Assembly: GCA_965200115.1 (NCBI GenBank)
Contig: OZ241336.1
Location: 2,480,001-2,544,000, forward strand
Origin: JAPOUP01 sp026708635
GTDB lineage: Bacteria; Pseudomonadota; Alphaproteobacteria; Rhodobacterales; Rhodobacteraceae
Direction: 5' to 3'
DNA: 64,000 bases
Of this stretch, positions 18,607 to 28,977 are shown piece after piece. Made by a program: the position numbers and the translations under genes. The notes beneath the pieces were generated by a model that was not told where the DNA came from, did not search any database, and saw only the letters and a program-made list of their open reading frames with translations. Position 1 is the stretch's first letter, and each line of letters starts with the position of its first letter.

Positions 18607-19353
18607 TCACTCCATGAGAACACGCCGGAGCAGGCTTGCCCGACGCATGAATTCCGATCCACCCAGGTTACCGGACATGACACGTTCCGGATGATCGTAT
18701 GCCGTTTGCAGAATCCCATTCGCGCGCCATGTCGCCAGAAGGGCCGGTTTTGCTTGAGACGGCGCGCTGGCGCCGGAGATACGCGCGAGTCCCCGCGCCG
18801 CGAGCCGTCGCACCGCAGTAGGTGAATGGTCGGGAAGCGATACATCTTCCATTGCGCTCAGTTTCGGGATTGCGAGGAACAGATTGGCCAGACCGGACGC
18901 CCAGGCGATTGCGCGAATCGCGTCTTCGGAGTTCGTCGTACCGGTTGCGCGGGCGGCGACTACGGTGAGATTGCCCGCGGTTCGATCCAGATACTCGGTG
19001 AGATGGGCATCGGTTTCGAACCTGCCTCGATCGATGCCGCCCCACTGGGCGCATATCAGCCCATCGAGCAAACGCACCGATTCGGCATCCACAACACCTG
19101 CCAGCGCAACCGTAACCTCATGGTTCCGTATAGCGCCGTCACCGGCAATTTCCCGCAGCGCGTCCCGCCACCACTGAAGCCGGATCCTCGCGATCGTCGG
19201 TTCCCGGACCAACCAGGCCGCTCGGGAAATCTCCACGTTGAACGCATAGATCGGAAACAGCGTCGCCCGAAGCCGTTGCGATGTCGCCATTGCGGCGAGA
19301 AATCTGTCTGGATCACCCCGGCGCACGATCTCCGCGCAGACGGAAACGCTCAT
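18607..19353 (-). CDS. Squalene/phytoene synthase-family protein without Asp-rich motifs
   Basis: The 248-residue protein has the all-helical squalene/phytoene synthase fold pattern (FPIYAFNVEISRAAWLVREP, IRLQWWRDALREI). The two Asp-rich prenyl-diphosphate-binding motifs of active synthases are absent. It is closer to the NDUFAF6-like branch, which assists complex I assembly in mitochondria and is found in many alphaproteobacteria. The start at 19353 gives the normal N-terminus; the frame is open further upstream. A prenyl-transfer activity is unlikely. Confidence 0.82.
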   Translation of the reverse strand: MSVSVCAEIVRRGDPDRFLAAMATSQRLRATLFPIYAFNVEISRAAWLVREPTIARIRLQWWRDALREIAGDGAIRNHEVTVALAGVVDAESVRLLDGLICAQWGGIDRGRFETDAHLTEYLDRTAGNLTVVAARATGTTNSEDAIRAIAWASGLANLFLAIPKLSAMEDVSLPDHSPTAVRRLAARGLARISGASAPSQAKPALLATWRANGILQTAYDHPERVMSGNLGGSEFMRRASLLRRVLME

Positions 19354-19948
19354 GTGGACGGTGCCGCGTTCGGCGGGCAACCGGTTTCGTCCCCGGCTTT
19401 TACCCGAACATCGACTCCATCCCGAGAAGCGTCGGGAGTCTCTTCCGGACCCCGCTCCGCTTCCGGTCGTTGCGCCCCGATACGCGCCATAGGGAGTTCG
19501 CGGCATGCGTCACGAGAAACAACGGAGATCCGGCGGACCTCAATCGTCTGAAATCCGGCGTTTCCCACATGGACGTCATTACCGGAGTCGGTGAGAAGGC
19601 CGTCCCGCCGGGATGCCACCGCCGCATTCGACGGCGTGTCAACGAAGTGGCATGGATGCGGGAATATGACCGCTCCGCCTGCCGTCAGGGCGGGGCGATA
19701 GACTTTGTCGAGGGGCTCATTGAGCGTCGCCATGCTAGCTGTATAGGCGCCGGACACGGAGACCGCCGTTACCTGCCGTCACACGACCGCTCGGCGCGGT
19801 AGCCAGAATTATGGTACGCCCCGCCGAAATCGGCGTCACGGACAGATATAGGCTGGAAAAACCAATATTCGGGCCACCCGAACGATTCTCTGGCTCGCCA
19901 TGCCCTTCGTGGCCAAGATCTCCTTGCAGGGTGAAATCCCTTCATCCA
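19354..19948. other. Gap without a recognisable gene
   Basis: No gene is supported in these 595 bp, although shadow frames of the squalene-synthase-like gene extend into it. Confidence 0.55.
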
Positions 19949-21571
19949 TCAGGAAATCCCCACGTCGCGGATCAGTTTCCAGTTGATGGCATCCACGAGC
20001 GCCTCGAAGCTCGCGTCGACTATATTGGCTGAAACGCCTACGGTGGACCATTTATGCCCGTCTATGTCGGAAAAATCGATGATCACCCGGGTTACCGCAT
20101 CGGCGCCACCATGAGTGATGCGAACCTTGAAATCAACGAGCCGCATCTCCGCGACATTCTTCCGATAGCTTCCGAGATCCGCTTTCAGCGCCTGCCATAG
20201 GGCATTTACCGGACCGTCATCATGCAAATTGTTCGGATGGTCATTCTTGAAATAGATGGTCCTGTTGGAGCCATCTATGGAAACGGACACAACGGCTTCT
20301 GATTCCACGACGATCTCGCCCCTGGCGTTACGTCGCCGTTCGGTTATGACGCGGTAGCGCTCAACCTCGAAATAATCCGGCTCAAGCCCGAGTTCCCGGC
20401 GGGCGAGAAGCTCAAAGCTGGCCTGCGCCGTCTCATAGCTGTAGCCCCGCTCCTCCCTGCGCTTGACCAGATCGAGAATTCGGACGCACGTTCCGTCGTC
20501 GGGAGTTACGCTCAGCCCCATCTCGAGAAGCCGTTTCCGAAGGTTTGACTGACCCGCCTGATTTGAGATCGGAATGAGGCGGTCATTACCGACGACGGCC
20601 GGTTCGATATGCTCGTAAGTCGATGGGTCCTTCAGGATCGCGCTGGCATGAAGCCCCGCCTTGTGCGCGAAGGCGGAGGTGCCGACGTAGGGGGCGGCCC
20701 TGTCCGGAACCCGGTTAAGAAGATCATCGAACAGACGGCTGGCGCGTGTGAGACCCGCAAGCGCGGTTGGGGTTACATCAGTCCTGTATCTTTCCCGGTA
20801 GCGGGGTTTGAGAAGAAGGGTGGGAATGATCGAAGTCAGATTGGCGTTTCCACAACGCTCCCCCAAGCCATTAAGCGTTCCCTGGATTTGCCGCGCGCCC
20901 GAGTCGATGGCCGCCAGGGTATTCGCCACGGCGTTGCCGGTGTCGTCATGAGTGTGAATTCCGACATGCGTACCGGGGATTCCCGCGGCAATAACCGCAC
21001 CGGTGATCTCCGTTACTTCGGCGGGAAGGGTCCCTCCATTGGTATCGCAGAGCACCACCCACCGCGCGCCGGAATGGTAAGCGGCACGCAGGCACTCAAG
21101 GGCATACTCGGGGTTGGCTTTATAACCGTCGAAGAAATGCTCGGCGTCGAACAGAGCCTCACGGCCCCTTTCCGCAACATGAGCGATGGAGGCGGCGATG
21201 TTGTCAAGATTCTCGCGGAGCATAACACCGAGCGCGGTCTCGACATGAAAGTCATGCGTCTTGCCAACCAGACAGACAGCGGGGGTGTTGGCGTTGATCA
21301 CCGCGGCAAGCACGTCATCGTTTTCAGCGCTCCGGCCGGTCCGCTTCGTCATGCCGAATGCCGTGAAGGTAGCGCGTGTCGGCGAAACCTCCTCGAAAAA
21401 GGCCGTATCGGTAGGATTCGCGCCTGGCCAGCCACCCTCGATATAGTCCAGGCCCAGGGCATCAAGCAGTTCGACAATCAACAGCTTGTCCGCCGTGGAG
21501 AACAATACACCGTGGGTCTGTTGGCCATCGCGAAGCGTGGTGTCAAAAAGGTAAAGGCGCTCCCGGCTCAT
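19949..21571 (-). CDS. cimA: (R)-citramalate synthase
   Basis: CimA condenses pyruvate and acetyl-CoA to citramalate, a threonine-independent route to isoleucine. The 540-residue protein has the HMGL-like TIM barrel with LFDTTLRDGQQTHGV at residues 8-22, the metal-binding HTHDDTGNAVAN near 210, and a C-terminal LeuA-type regulatory domain. The sequence matches the CimA rather than the LeuA branch (GLDYIEGGWPGANPTD). I start at the Met at 21571, preceded by GGAAGG. The frame is open for 56 codons more but these look non-coding. Confidence 0.93.
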   Translation of the reverse strand: MSRERLYLFDTTLRDGQQTHGVLFSTADKLLIVELLDALGLDYIEGGWPGANPTDTAFFEEVSPTRATFTAFGMTKRTGRSAENDDVLAAVINANTPAVCLVGKTHDFHVETALGVMLRENLDNIAASIAHVAERGREALFDAEHFFDGYKANPEYALECLRAAYHSGARWVVLCDTNGGTLPAEVTEITGAVIAAGIPGTHVGIHTHDDTGNAVANTLAAIDSGARQIQGTLNGLGERCGNANLTSIIPTLLLKPRYRERYRTDVTPTALAGLTRASRLFDDLLNRVPDRAAPYVGTSAFAHKAGLHASAILKDPSTYEHIEPAVVGNDRLIPISNQAGQSNLRKRLLEMGLSVTPDDGTCVRILDLVKRREERGYSYETAQASFELLARRELGLEPDYFEVERYRVITERRRNARGEIVVESEAVVSVSIDGSNRTIYFKNDHPNNLHDDGPVNALWQALKADLGSYRKNVAEMRLVDFKVRITHGGADAVTRVIIDFSDIDGHKWSTVGVSANIVDASFEALVDAINWKLIRDVGIS

Positions 21572-21677
21572 CACTCTGTCGCCTTCCATTCCGGGCGGGA
21601 GGTGTTGGCGTATGCCGGGACACGGTCCCAAATCCGCTTGTCCGGAGCCCGGAGCCAACGGAAACCATCCTGGACGG

Positions 21678-23054
21678 TCATCGGAGCGCCTCCAGTTTTG
21701 TTGGATCGAAACTGTCCGACGCCTCCCAGACGGCACCATCGGGCGTGTCCCGAACGATCAGCCCGGCAGCCGCGAAACCGTCTCGGAGGATGTCCGCCCG
21801 AACGAAGTCCCTGGCCGCGCGTGCGTCCGCGCGTTCCTTCAGCAGGCGCTCAACGAGGACCCGGGCGTCGCCGGATATCCGCGTCCGCTTCACCCAGACG
21901 GGCACTTCGTTTCCCATAAGCCCGAGCAAGCGAAGGCCCGCACGGAGTTCGTCCGCGCGATTCGCGCGGGACAGACGATGCAGTTCCGTTAGGGCGCCGG
22001 CCGTATTAAGGTCATTGGCCAAGGCCCTGACGACGGCCGGGGGCGGCCGTTCCGCATCCTCCGCGTGCATTGCCTGACCATACCATTTCCTGAGCGTTGC
22101 CTCCGCCTCGCGCCTCTTCTGTTCGGACCAGTCCATCGGCTTCCGGTAATGCGTCGACAGGAACACGAGCCTGATCACCTCCCCTGGAATTCCCTCGTCC
22201 AGCAGGTCACGCACCGTATGGAAATTTCCCGCCGACTTCGCCATCTTCCGGCCTTCGACCTGTAGCATTTCGTTGTGCATCCAGACCCGCGCGAATCCGC
22301 CTTGAGGATGGGCGCACATCGACTGGGCTATCTCGTTCTCGTGATGGGGAAAGGTCAGATCGTTTCCACCGCCATGTATGTCGAATGTCGTACCGAGAAG
22401 CTCCAGTGCCATCGCGGAGCATTCTATGTGCCAACCGGGACGCCCGCGTCCCCATGGCGACTCCCAGCCCGGCAGTTCTTCATGCGATGGTTTCCAGAGC
22501 ACAAAATCCATCGGACTGTCTTTGTATGGCGCTATCTCGACACGCGCTCCGGCAATCATGTCATCGACTGTACGCCCGGAAAGGCTGCCGTAGTCCGGAA
22601 AAGAACTCACGCGGAAAAGAACGTGTCCCTCGGCCTCGTATGCATGCCCTTTTTCGATTAACCTCCCGATCATTGCGACCATCTGTGGAACGTAGGCTGT
22701 CGCGTACGGCGTTTCCGTCGGATCGAGAACGCCAAGTTCCGCCATATCCTCAACGTACCATCGGATCGTTTCCGCGGTTATTTCGTGGATAGGCCGCCCG
22801 GTCTCCGCCGCACGCGCGTTTATCTTGTCGTCGACATCGGTAAAGTTACGCACGTACGTGACATGATCTTCGCCGTAAACGAAGCGCAAAAGCCGAAACA
22901 GCGCGTCAAAAACCAAAGCGGGTCGCGCGTTTCCGATATGCGCGCGGTCATAAACCGTCGGTCCGCAGACATACATACGCACGTTCATGTGGTCGATTGG
23001 CTCGAACCGCTCCTTGGTTCGAGACCTGGTATTGTAGAGCATGATCTCGGTCAT
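21678..23054 (-). CDS. cysS: Cysteinyl-tRNA synthetase
   Basis: A class I synthetase of 458 residues. The zinc and active-site motifs are MYVCGPTVYDRAHIGNARP near residues 27-45 and KMAKSAGNFHTVRDLL (the KMSKS loop) near residue 264. The zinc ligands continue with WHIECSAMALELLG. Full length for the family. It lies 106 bp upstream of cimA on the same strand; both could be on one transcript. Confidence 0.96.
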   Translation of the reverse strand: MTEIMLYNTRSRTKERFEPIDHMNVRMYVCGPTVYDRAHIGNARPALVFDALFRLLRFVYGEDHVTYVRNFTDVDDKINARAAETGRPIHEITAETIRWYVEDMAELGVLDPTETPYATAYVPQMVAMIGRLIEKGHAYEAEGHVLFRVSSFPDYGSLSGRTVDDMIAGARVEIAPYKDSPMDFVLWKPSHEELPGWESPWGRGRPGWHIECSAMALELLGTTFDIHGGGNDLTFPHHENEIAQSMCAHPQGGFARVWMHNEMLQVEGRKMAKSAGNFHTVRDLLDEGIPGEVIRLVFLSTHYRKPMDWSEQKRREAEATLRKWYGQAMHAEDAERPPPAVVRALANDLNTAGALTELHRLSRANRADELRAGLRLLGLMGNEVPVWVKRTRISGDARVLVERLLKERADARAARDFVRADILRDGFAAAGLIVRDTPDGAVWEASDSFDPTKLEALR

Positions 23055-23343
23055 GGCTTCCTCACACGCATTGCCTGGCTGCGGGTAGATGCTTTCGGCT
23101 AATGTGAGAAACGAAAAGACCGCCCGCGTGACAATGTCAGCGGATAATGTGGCAATCGATGGTCACAAGGGTCTTCATGGGAAACCGACATAGACCTTGG
23201 AGCGCTTCTTGCCAAGCGTTAAGTTTCGAATGGACGGCGGCTACCGATCCTCCGGGGTCGGCCCGACCGGTGGCCGCTGCGGGTTTGCCATAAACGCGCC
23301 ATTGGCTGAATTGTCCGCGTAACTGGACCGGGGAGAGCCGGGA

Positions 23344-24747
23344 ATGAACCACGACGAGCTTCTTGAATGGTCGAAACGTGCCGCTGACTGGGCGTACGAC
23401 TATCACACGAAACTGCGCAGCCGGCCTGTGCGGGCCCGGGCAAAGCGGGGCGAGACATCCGCCAGACTACCCCTATCACCGACCGAGGAGCCTGAATCAC
23501 CGGACAGAATCTTCGCGGATTTCATGGAAATCGTACCTGACGCGATGACGCATTGGCAGCACCCGCGTTTCTTTGCCTACTTCCCCGCGAACGCCTCGCC
23601 CGCATCCATCTGGGCGGAGCAACTGACTAATTCAATCGCCGCACAATGCATGCTCTGGCAGACCTCTCCCGCGGCGACCGAAATCGAACAGGTCATGGTG
23701 GACTGGCTGCGGCAGGCGACCGGGTTGGGTTCGCATTTCACCGGCACAATCCATGACAGCGCCACCACCTGCACCCTATGCGCCATAATTACCATGCGGG
23801 ACCGCGCGACCGGATGGGACTCCATAGAGTCCGGGATTTCGGGACAGCCAGTCCTGCGCATCTATGCCAGCGATCAGGTCCACAGTTCGGTTGAGAAAGC
23901 GATAAGGTTGGCGGGGATCGGACAACGGAATCTCGTGAGGGTTGTGACGGACACCAATTTCTCAATGAGACCCGATGCGCTTGACGCGGCGATTCATTCG
24001 GACATCGCGGACGGAATGACACCGGCCGGGGTCGTTCTATGCACTGGCGGCACCTCAATTGGCGCCTTTGACCCCGTCGCGGACTGCATCCGGGTCGCCA
24101 AGCGTCACGGTCTGTATACCCATGTCGACGCCGCGTGGGCCGGTTCCGCAATGATCTGTCATGAATTCAGATACCTATGGCAGGGAATCGACGACGCTGA
24201 CAGCATAGTCCTCAATCCACACAAATGGCTTGGCGCGCAGTTCGACTGTTCAGTACAGTTTCTTGCCGACGCGTCACCCCAGATAAGATCGATGGGTCTG
24301 CGCCCCGACTATCTGGAAACACGCGGTGGCGGGGAAATCCTGAATTTCAACGAATGGACCGTTCCTTTGGGTCGTCGCTTCCGTGCGCTGAAGATCTGGT
24401 TCAGCCTGCGGGCATATGGGCTTGAGGGCCTTCGCAAGCGCATCCGCAACCATGTGGCGTGGACGTCGGAACTGGCTGAAGCCATTAGGGCCACCGAGCA
24501 CTTCCGGATTGTCACCGAACCACGGCTGGCGCTTTTCACTTTCCAGTACGCTCCCTTCGGTAGGGATGCGGATACGCTGACAGCCATGTTACTCGAGAGG
24601 ATTAACGATGACGGCCGCGTCTATCTGACCCAAACCAGGCACGAAGGCCAGTTCGTCATCCGCGTATCGATCGGGACGTTCGACTGCACCCGCGATGACG
24701 TGATGGCCGTATATGACGTTGCCACCGAACTGGCCGCAGACCTTTGA
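23344..24747 (+). CDS. PLP-dependent group II decarboxylase (aromatic L-amino acid decarboxylase type)
   Basis: The 467-residue enzyme has the whole decarboxylase fold. The N-terminal HWQHPRFFAYFPANASPAS is typical of aromatic amino-acid decarboxylases, the cofactor-binding HVDAAWAGSA is near residue 260, and the Schiff-base Lys is in VLNPHKWLGAQFDCSV near residue 295. Likely substrates are Tyr, Trp, Phe or DOPA, giving amines; which one cannot be told. It stands alone and divergent from cysS. Confidence 0.92.
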   Translation: MNHDELLEWSKRAADWAYDYHTKLRSRPVRARAKRGETSARLPLSPTEEPESPDRIFADFMEIVPDAMTHWQHPRFFAYFPANASPASIWAEQLTNSIAAQCMLWQTSPAATEIEQVMVDWLRQATGLGSHFTGTIHDSATTCTLCAIITMRDRATGWDSIESGISGQPVLRIYASDQVHSSVEKAIRLAGIGQRNLVRVVTDTNFSMRPDALDAAIHSDIADGMTPAGVVLCTGGTSIGAFDPVADCIRVAKRHGLYTHVDAAWAGSAMICHEFRYLWQGIDDADSIVLNPHKWLGAQFDCSVQFLADASPQIRSMGLRPDYLETRGGGEILNFNEWTVPLGRRFRALKIWFSLRAYGLEGLRKRIRNHVAWTSELAEAIRATEHFRIVTEPRLALFTFQYAPFGRDADTLTAMLLERINDDGRVYLTQTRHEGQFVIRVSIGTFDCTRDDVMAVYDVATELAADL

Positions 24748-24864
24748 CCGGCTTCATTCCCCTGGGGTTATCCGCCGGTAATGAGGGAAAGGCCGTGAAG
24801 GCGCATGTCCGGCCTGACGGATACGAGATCGGCGCGTATGGGGAACAGGCCTGTCCACGCGGGG

Positions 24865-26673
24865 TCACTTCATGGAAGCCTTTTCCTCCAGCCTCAGCCA
24901 CTCATCTTCCGCCGCCTGCAGCGCGGCCTGTCGATCGATCAATCCGGCGCTCGCCTTTTCGAACCTGTCAGGGGCTCTCGCGAAAACATCCGGGTCGGAC
25001 AGAAACTCGGTCAATCTAGCGATTTCGACCTCGAGCCGCTCGATTTCGGCGGGCAGCGCCGCAAGCCGTCTCTCATCGGCGTAACCCAGCCCCCTAAACG
25101 CTTTCCTTGACTGCGGACGCGACGCGCCGGGCTTCCTCACCGCGGCGGGCATTGCCGGAACCTCTTCATCGCGCAGGGCACGGTAATCGCTCCAACCACC
25201 GGCATAGACCCGGGCGCTCCCGTCGCCTTCCATGGCCACGGTTGTCGTGGCCAGACGATCGATGAAGTCCCGATCATGACTGATCAGGATCACGGTGCCA
25301 GAGTAATCACCGAGCACGTCCTGAAGTAAATCCAGGGTTTCAAGATCAAGATCATTGGTCGGTTCATCAAGCGCCAGAAGGTTTGACGGTCTGGCGAAGA
25401 GCTTCGCCAGAAGAAGCCGCGCCTTTTCACCACCGGACAGCGACCGCACGGGCGCGCGCGCCTGCGCTTCGGAAAAAAGGAAATCCCTGAGATAACCGAG
25501 AACATGCCTCGGTTTTCCACGCACCATCAGTTGGTCGGACCGCCCCCGCAGCCCGATCTCGCGATCACCGGCGAGCGTGTCCCACAGACTCAGATCAGCA
25601 TCAAGCCGTTCCCGGTTCTGGTCGAATATCGCTGCCTGTATTCCCGTGCCATGCGTAAGGTCGCCGGAATCGGGGCTCTCCAGACCTATCAGCATATTCA
25701 TCAACGTCGTCTTTCCCACACCATTCGGTCCAACCAGCGCCACCCTGTCGCCGCGCATGACCCTAAGACTGAACGGTTCGAGGATTTTCCTGTCACCGTA
25801 GGACTTTGAGATGCCCCGCGCCTCGATGACCCGCTTTCCGGACATACCGCCCGTTTCCACCGCCAGCGCCGCGATACCCTGCCTGCGAACCATCGCCCGG
25901 CGATCGCTCCGCATTGCCTGAAGGGCGCGCATTCGCCCTTGGTTGCGCCTCCGGCGCGCGCTGATTCCCTCCACCGCCCACCGTGCTTCGGATTTGATCT
26001 TTCTGTCCAGTTTATGGCGGGCGAGATCCTCACTTTCCCAGATCCTGTCCCGCCAGGCCTCGAATCCCTCTATCCCGGTATCGCGCCGTAGCGCCTTACC
26101 TCGGTCGATCCAAAGCGTGGTTGTTGTCAGGCAGCGAAGAAAGGCGCGATCATGGCTTATCAGCACAATGGTCGAACGGGTGTCGGTGAGCCAACGCTCC
26201 ATCCAGGTGATCGCTTTGATATCGAGATGGTTCGTGGGTTCATCCAACAGCATCAACTCCGGTGACCTGGCGGCGAGTCTGGCCAGCGCCGCCCGTCTCC
26301 GCTCACCGCCTGACGCCGAGGCGACCGGCGTGTCGTTATCGAAGCCCAGTCCCTTGATCGCCCTGTCGATCCGGTACCCCTCGCCCGGGCCCAAGCCATC
26401 CGCCGCGAACTCGCCAAGTGTCGCGAAATGGCTCAGATCGGGATCCTGCTCCATATATCCAACCGATACACCCGAGGATATCGAACAAACCCCGAGGTCA
26501 GCCTCTTGGAGCCCCGCCATCACCCTCATCAATGTCGATTTTCCGGAACCGTTACGCCCCACGAGCGCAATCCGGTCACCGGGATGGACGACGAGATCGA
26601 GATCCTGAACGATCGGTTGTCCGCCGTACGTCACCGTGACGTCGGAAAGCTGGAGGATCGGAGCGCGTGCCAT
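24865..26673 (-). CDS. ABC-F family ATPase (Uup-like)
   Basis: A 602-residue duplicated ATPase with no membrane part. The first domain has GRNGSGKST near residue 39 and SGGERRRAALARL; the second has GPNGVGKTT near 320 and LSGGEKARLLLAKL. The linker is highly charged (ARRRRNQGRMRAL) and the C-terminal coiled coil (EIERLEVEIARLTEFL) is of the Uup kind. Such proteins act on ribosomes or DNA intermediates. Confidence 0.92.
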   Translation of the reverse strand: MARAPILQLSDVTVTYGGQPIVQDLDLVVHPGDRIALVGRNGSGKSTLMRVMAGLQEADLGVCSISSGVSVGYMEQDPDLSHFATLGEFAADGLGPGEGYRIDRAIKGLGFDNDTPVASASGGERRRAALARLAARSPELMLLDEPTNHLDIKAITWMERWLTDTRSTIVLISHDRAFLRCLTTTTLWIDRGKALRRDTGIEGFEAWRDRIWESEDLARHKLDRKIKSEARWAVEGISARRRRNQGRMRALQAMRSDRRAMVRRQGIAALAVETGGMSGKRVIEARGISKSYGDRKILEPFSLRVMRGDRVALVGPNGVGKTTLMNMLIGLESPDSGDLTHGTGIQAAIFDQNRERLDADLSLWDTLAGDREIGLRGRSDQLMVRGKPRHVLGYLRDFLFSEAQARAPVRSLSGGEKARLLLAKLFARPSNLLALDEPTNDLDLETLDLLQDVLGDYSGTVILISHDRDFIDRLATTTVAMEGDGSARVYAGGWSDYRALRDEEVPAMPAAVRKPGASRPQSRKAFRGLGYADERRLAALPAEIERLEVEIARLTEFLSDPDVFARAPDRFEKASAGLIDRQAALQAAEDEWLRLEEKASMK

Positions 26674-27427
26674 TGGCGTTGCCTATGGATGTGGGGACGG
26701 AACGTCAAATGTCCCTGGCGCCGAAGCGGTTCACCAAATCACCGCGAAATCGGCAGACGAATGACTGGCCGCCGCAAGATCGGCCGGGTGGCTTGATCGA
26801 TCTCTCCAAGCACATCGGTAACGTTGGATACATCACATCCAACAAAACTCGATCTGGCCAGGTTCTGACTGTCTTGGAGGTTACCGTGAAGCACCCGCAG
26901 ACCGACGGGAACCACCGATGGGGCAACATCCGGCTCGATATGGAGTTCGTCCCATCACGAACATCGAATCATGGGAGCCGCCACGGAGACATTTCGTCGA
27001 TCAATGAGGTGTCCATAGGGCGAACCATACGACAATCATACCCTGCCGGCCGGAGACCTATACCCGAGAAGGCTTGGACCACGCTGATCTTCGTCCCGCG
27101 TTCATGCGAACGTGTCGCGTGCCAAGTGATGCAGGCATTGGAAGGTGGCGCCGCGACTCCCGTCGAAAGCCGTGCGCAGACTGCCGGCGGTGACCGGCCG
27201 GTCGGGGGGACGCAGCCGGGCATTGCTCCAGTTGGGTCCCGTCGCGTCAGGTACCGGGGACATCGATCCAGTCCGGAAAATATGGCGCCACCAGGCGAAC
27301 ATCAAACTCGACATGCGTCATCTGGACATTTAAGCCATGGTCCAGATTGGCGGGCATCGAGTCGACCGGGAGCCGGATCAACGCAACCGCGGCGAAATCC
27401 GTTGACCACAATACCGAGAGAAGGGCC
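26674..27427. other. Gap without a recognisable gene
   Basis: No gene is supported in 754 bp between the divergent ABC-F and msrB genes. The longest open frames lack recognisable domains and have shadow-type composition. Confidence 0.55.
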
Positions 27428-27829
27428 ATGAAAATGGGGAAAGTCATTAAATCCGATGCGGAATGGCGTGAACAGCTGGATGATCTCGCCTACAGGGTGA
27501 CACGAAAGGAGGCGACCGAACGGCCCGGCACGCACGAGGACTTCCCGGAAGGGTCGGGGACATTCACATGTGTCTGCTGCGGCGCGGAACTGTTCGACAA
27601 GGCGCATAAATTCGAGTCGGGTACCGGGTGGCCTTCATTCTACCAACCCAAGGAACCCGGGCGGATTGGCGAGAAAGCCGACCATTCATTGTTCAGAAGA
27701 CGCACGGAAGTACATTGCAGCCGCTGCGACGCCCATCTCGGGCATGTGTTCGCCGACGGGCCGCCGCCCACAGGGCTTAGGTACTGCATCAACGGGGTCG
27801 CGTTGAGGTTCAAACCCGGGGAAAGCTGA
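27428..27829 (+). CDS. msrB: Peptide-methionine (R)-S-oxide reductase
   Basis: MsrB repairs methionine-R-sulfoxide in proteins. The 133-residue protein has the zinc Cys pairs (CVCC and CSRC), the core FESGTGWPSFYQP, and the catalytic Cys in RYCINGVALRF near the C-terminus. The start chosen at 27428 gives normal length; the frame upstream is open for 27 codons without conservation. Confidence 0.95.
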   Translation: MKMGKVIKSDAEWREQLDDLAYRVTRKEATERPGTHEDFPEGSGTFTCVCCGAELFDKAHKFESGTGWPSFYQPKEPGRIGEKADHSLFRRRTEVHCSRCDAHLGHVFADGPPPTGLRYCINGVALRFKPGES

Positions 27830-27850
27830 CCGCCGACTCGCGCCGATCCA

Positions 27851-28306
27851 TCAGTTGACGAATTGATCGGCGGCGAAGTTGCCGATGTTTCCGAACAGCT
27901 GCCTCAGGAAACTCACACCCTTGATGTTACTGTCGGTCACGCGACGGGATAACGCGACGACCTGACCGTCCTCAAGACCGAACCGTTCAATGTTCTCAAC
28001 CACGCCTTCTCCGTCGAAAGTGATCGCGACGACTTCACGGTCGACCTCAAGGCGCTGCCGGAAACCGTATGCACGGAAACGACTCTCGACATAATACCAC
28101 CCGCTGTCCGATAGAATTCCCGAGATCGACGGTCGGCCCAAAGCATCGGCGACCGAGAGCCTCGTATCCAGTCCGACGCTTATCCGATCCAGCGCCTCTT
28201 CAGCCGGAACGTAACCATGCTTTCGGTCGATGTTGCTGCAGCCAAGCGCCAGAAGCAGCGCGGAACCGATGATCCCTCCCCTGAGCATAGCTGGTATACC
28301 GCCCAT
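27851..28306 (-). CDS. bamE: Outer-membrane assembly lipoprotein BamE (SmpA/OmlA)
   Basis: BamE is an accessory lipoprotein of the BAM complex that inserts beta-barrel proteins. The 151-residue protein has a signal sequence with lipobox LALGC (Cys near residue 23), followed by the BamE fold with ALDRISVGLDTRLSVADALGRPS and SGWYYVESRFR. The Met at 28288 may be the true start. It is convergent with msrB and divergent from yceD, the usual Rhodobacterales arrangement. Confidence 0.92.
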   Translation of the reverse strand: MGGIPAMLRGGIIGSALLLALGCSNIDRKHGYVPAEEALDRISVGLDTRLSVADALGRPSISGILSDSGWYYVESRFRAYGFRQRLEVDREVVAITFDGEGVVENIERFGLEDGQVVALSRRVTDSNIKGVSFLRQLFGNIGNFAADQFVN

Positions 28307-28389
28307 TTCATCCCTCTTGCCATGCCCGGGCCTAGCTCGTATCCGGGCTTACAGAACGGACCCACTGTGTTCAAGACCGGAAAACCGCG

Positions 28390-28950
28390 ATGCCGGCAGC
28401 CACTACATTCAGAAATTTACTGCGGTTGGCCGAACTTCCACACGGACAGTCACATAGTTTCCTCCTGAAACCCAGCGGCGACGAAACCGCCGCGATAGCC
28501 GGTCTGCTCGGGGTTACCGGACTGCGTAAGCTCAGACTGAAAGGCTGGATCGGGCAGGTGGGGGTCCATGACTGGCGATTGGAAGCGGAGTTGGGCGCCA
28601 CGGTAACACAGGACTGTGTCGTCACCCTTGAGCCCGTTGTCACCCGAATCGACGAACCGGTTCTACGGAGGTACGTCGCGAATCCCACCGGGTCACCGCA
28701 GGCCGGTCAGGCGGAGATGCATGAGGATGACAGCGTCGAGCCGTTGAGGGCCGAACTGGACATCGGAGCTATACTGATCGAAGAGCTGGCGCTCGCTTTG
28801 CCGATTTATCCCAGGGTCCCGGGAACCGGACCATTCGAGTTCCGCTATGCGCCCGGCAGCGCCGGCCAGCGGGATGAAACCACAACGAACGCGACGAAAC
28901 CGTTCGCCGAACTCGCGAACCTGGTGAAGCCGGTGGATGAAAGCCGCTAA
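28390..28950 (+). CDS. YceD/DUF177 family protein
   Basis: The 186-residue protein has the DUF177 core with GWIGQVGVHDWRLEAELGA, TVTQDCVVTLEPVVT and the later ELDIGAILIEELALALPIYPR. The group is widely encoded just before rpmF and has been tied to 23S rRNA accumulation in some bacteria. It is followed by rpmF, plsX and fabH as expected, supporting the call. Confidence 0.9.
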   Translation: MPAATTFRNLLRLAELPHGQSHSFLLKPSGDETAAIAGLLGVTGLRKLRLKGWIGQVGVHDWRLEAELGATVTQDCVVTLEPVVTRIDEPVLRRYVANPTGSPQAGQAEMHEDDSVEPLRAELDIGAILIEELALALPIYPRVPGTGPFEFRYAPGSAGQRDETTTNATKPFAELANLVKPVDESR

Positions 28951-28977
28951 CCGATCCCGTGACGGCTCGGTTAGCGG
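28944..28977 (+). terminator. Stem-loop at the end of yceD
   Basis: An 11-bp perfect stem (CCGCTAACCGA / TCGGTTAGCGG) with a 12-base loop overlaps the yceD stop codon. No T run follows, so it may be a partial terminator or a 3'-end stabiliser that separates yceD expression from rpmF. Confidence 0.5.
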
